Origin: Alkalihalobacillus sp. TS-13 | GTDB taxonomy: Bacteria; Bacillota; Bacilli; Bacillales; Fictibacillaceae | Direction of reading: 5' to 3' | DNA: 64,000 bases | Assembly (NCBI RefSeq): GCF_019720915.1 | Contig: NZ_JAHKSI010000001.1 | Coordinates: forward strand, 2,232,001-2,296,000 | Shown: one piece after another, positions 63,420 through 64,000 of the stretch | How positions within the stretch are numbered: the stretch's first letter is position 1 | Layout of the letters: the number at the start of each line of letters is the position of its first letter | Position numbers and translations under genes: made by a program | The notes under the pieces: model-generated | What the model saw: only the letters and a program-made list of their open reading frames with translations | Told to the model about the DNA's origin: nothing | Databases searched by the model: none

Positions 63420-64000
63420 CTACCGCATGACACTTCCACCAGAAATTTTAACCGATTCTCCGATAATGTTGGGAGCTGCATCGGTAAGCAAGTATGCAAT
63501 CGTATTGGCAACCTCCTCTGGCTGGGTCAAATTCCCTGACGGATATTCATTTTCGATATTTTTCAATTGTTCCTCAAAAGTGATTCCGTTACGCACTGCC
63601 CTCTTTTCGATTGCTTTTATGCCCATTGGCGTATTTACATAACCTGGACAAACGGCATTGACTCTTACTCCGTTTTCGATCGCCTCCAACGCGAAAGAAT
63701 GCGTGAATCCAATCAGTGCGAATTTAGAACCAGCGTATGCCGTATTCCCATAGGTTCCTCTTAAGCCTGATAACGACGAAACATTGATGATGGCGCCACG
63801 TTTATGCTGTTTCATACTTTGATAGACGAATTTTGTCAACATGACTGCTGACGTGTAATTCAGGTCCATGATGAATTCCAACTCTTCCTTCGACGTGTCA
63901 TCAACAATTCCGCCACCAGCTATTCCTGCACAATTCACCAATGCATACACTGGACCAAGCTTTTCAATCGCCTTATCTACAAGATGCTTTTGTTCATTTT
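63420..64000 (-). CDS. SDR-family oxidoreductase, truncated by window edge
   Basis: The minus-strand frame stays open to the window end, so the N-terminal cofactor motif lies outside. Visible are LVNCAGIAGGG, the serine in NVSSLSGLRG, catalytic YAGSK and the C-terminal GESVKISGGSVMR. It is a classical short-chain dehydrogenase of 3-oxoacyl reductase or alcohol dehydrogenase type. The substrate is unknown. The codons before 63950 read in frame as KAIEKLGPVYALVN, so a start at 63950 is not correct. Confidence 0.85.
   Translation of the reverse strand, partial: NEQKHLVDKAIEKLGPVYALVNCAGIAGGGIVDDTSKEELEFIMDLNYTSAVMLTKFVYQSMKQHKRGAIINVSSLSGLRGTYGNTAYAGSKFALIGFTHSFALEAIENGVRVNAVCPGYVNTPMGIKAIEKRAVRNGITFEEQLKNIENEYPSGNLTQPEEVANTIAYLLTDAAPNIIGESVKISGGSVMR

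Overview
The window is a chromosomal segment of a low-GC, endospore-forming Gram-positive bacterium of the Bacillaceae. Gene order follows the Bacillus subtilis ytx/men region: ytgP, leuS, ytqA-ytqB, ytpB-ytpA, ytoA, metK, pckA, ytmA, ytlA-ytlC-ytlD, ytkD, the men genes. Sporulation markers (Cse60-type protein, SspH-type spore protein), lipoprotein signals, Shine-Dalgarno sequences of the AGGAGG type and sigma-A promoters agree with this. No prophage, insertion sequence with a transposase, CRISPR array, rRNA or tRNA was seen.

Layout. 1-9.9 kb: potassium channel, small DeoR-type regulator, PRC-barrel protein, RsuA-type pseudouridine synthase, YtgP flippase, flavoprotein, GNAT and Nudix enzymes, two rhodanese-fold proteins. 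10-14.6 kb: thioesterase, a cobalamin riboswitch with no B12 gene behind it, and leuS with its T-box leader. 14.6-21.3 kb: HD hydrolase, two PAP2 phosphatases, the tRNA wobble pair ytqA-ytqB, the terpenoid/lipid pair ytpB-ytpA, gamma-carbonic anhydrase. 21.8-29.7 kb: metK under a SAM-I riboswitch, pckA with a CcpN-like site, ytmA, the ytlACD ABC transporter, ytkD. 30-33.7 kb: small hypothetical and membrane proteins including a lone holin. 33.9-39.1 kb: five overlapping acyl-CoA genes beside the biotin transporter gene bioY. 39.2-43.2 kb: DNA glycosylase, membrane protein, SGNH esterase, Cu/Zn superoxide dismutase. 43.4-52.7 kb: menFDHBEC, divergent menA and a MenI-like thioesterase, nearly a complete chorismate-to-demethylmenaquinone route. 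53.3-64 kb: MacB-like ABC pair, cold-type subtilisin, MoeB/ThiF enzyme, SspH, LiaFSR, YdjO, HU, and an SDR cut by the window edge.

The gaps between genes are unusually rich in repeats. I distinguish: (i) a 200-520 bp mosaic element in about ten copies, with imperfect terminal inverted repeats in some; (ii) a roughly 110-120 bp hairpin element in three copies plus one copy reduced to its ends; (iii) a short GCCTNAGC-type repeat in three copies; (iv) arrays of a TTTTGTAGATAA core at a 20-bp period in three loci; (v) arrays of a 30-bp CTGTCCGAA palindrome at a period of about 52 bp in two loci; (vi) GGTGCCTGGCACC hairpins. None carries a protein gene.

Most promising for follow-up: the two regularly spaced array families, the acyl-CoA operon whose thiolase lacks the usual C-terminal catalytic cysteine, the orphan cobalamin riboswitch, and a possible short leader ORF inside a hairpin upstream of the subtilisin gene. 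All statements rest on reading the sequence; no database search was run.
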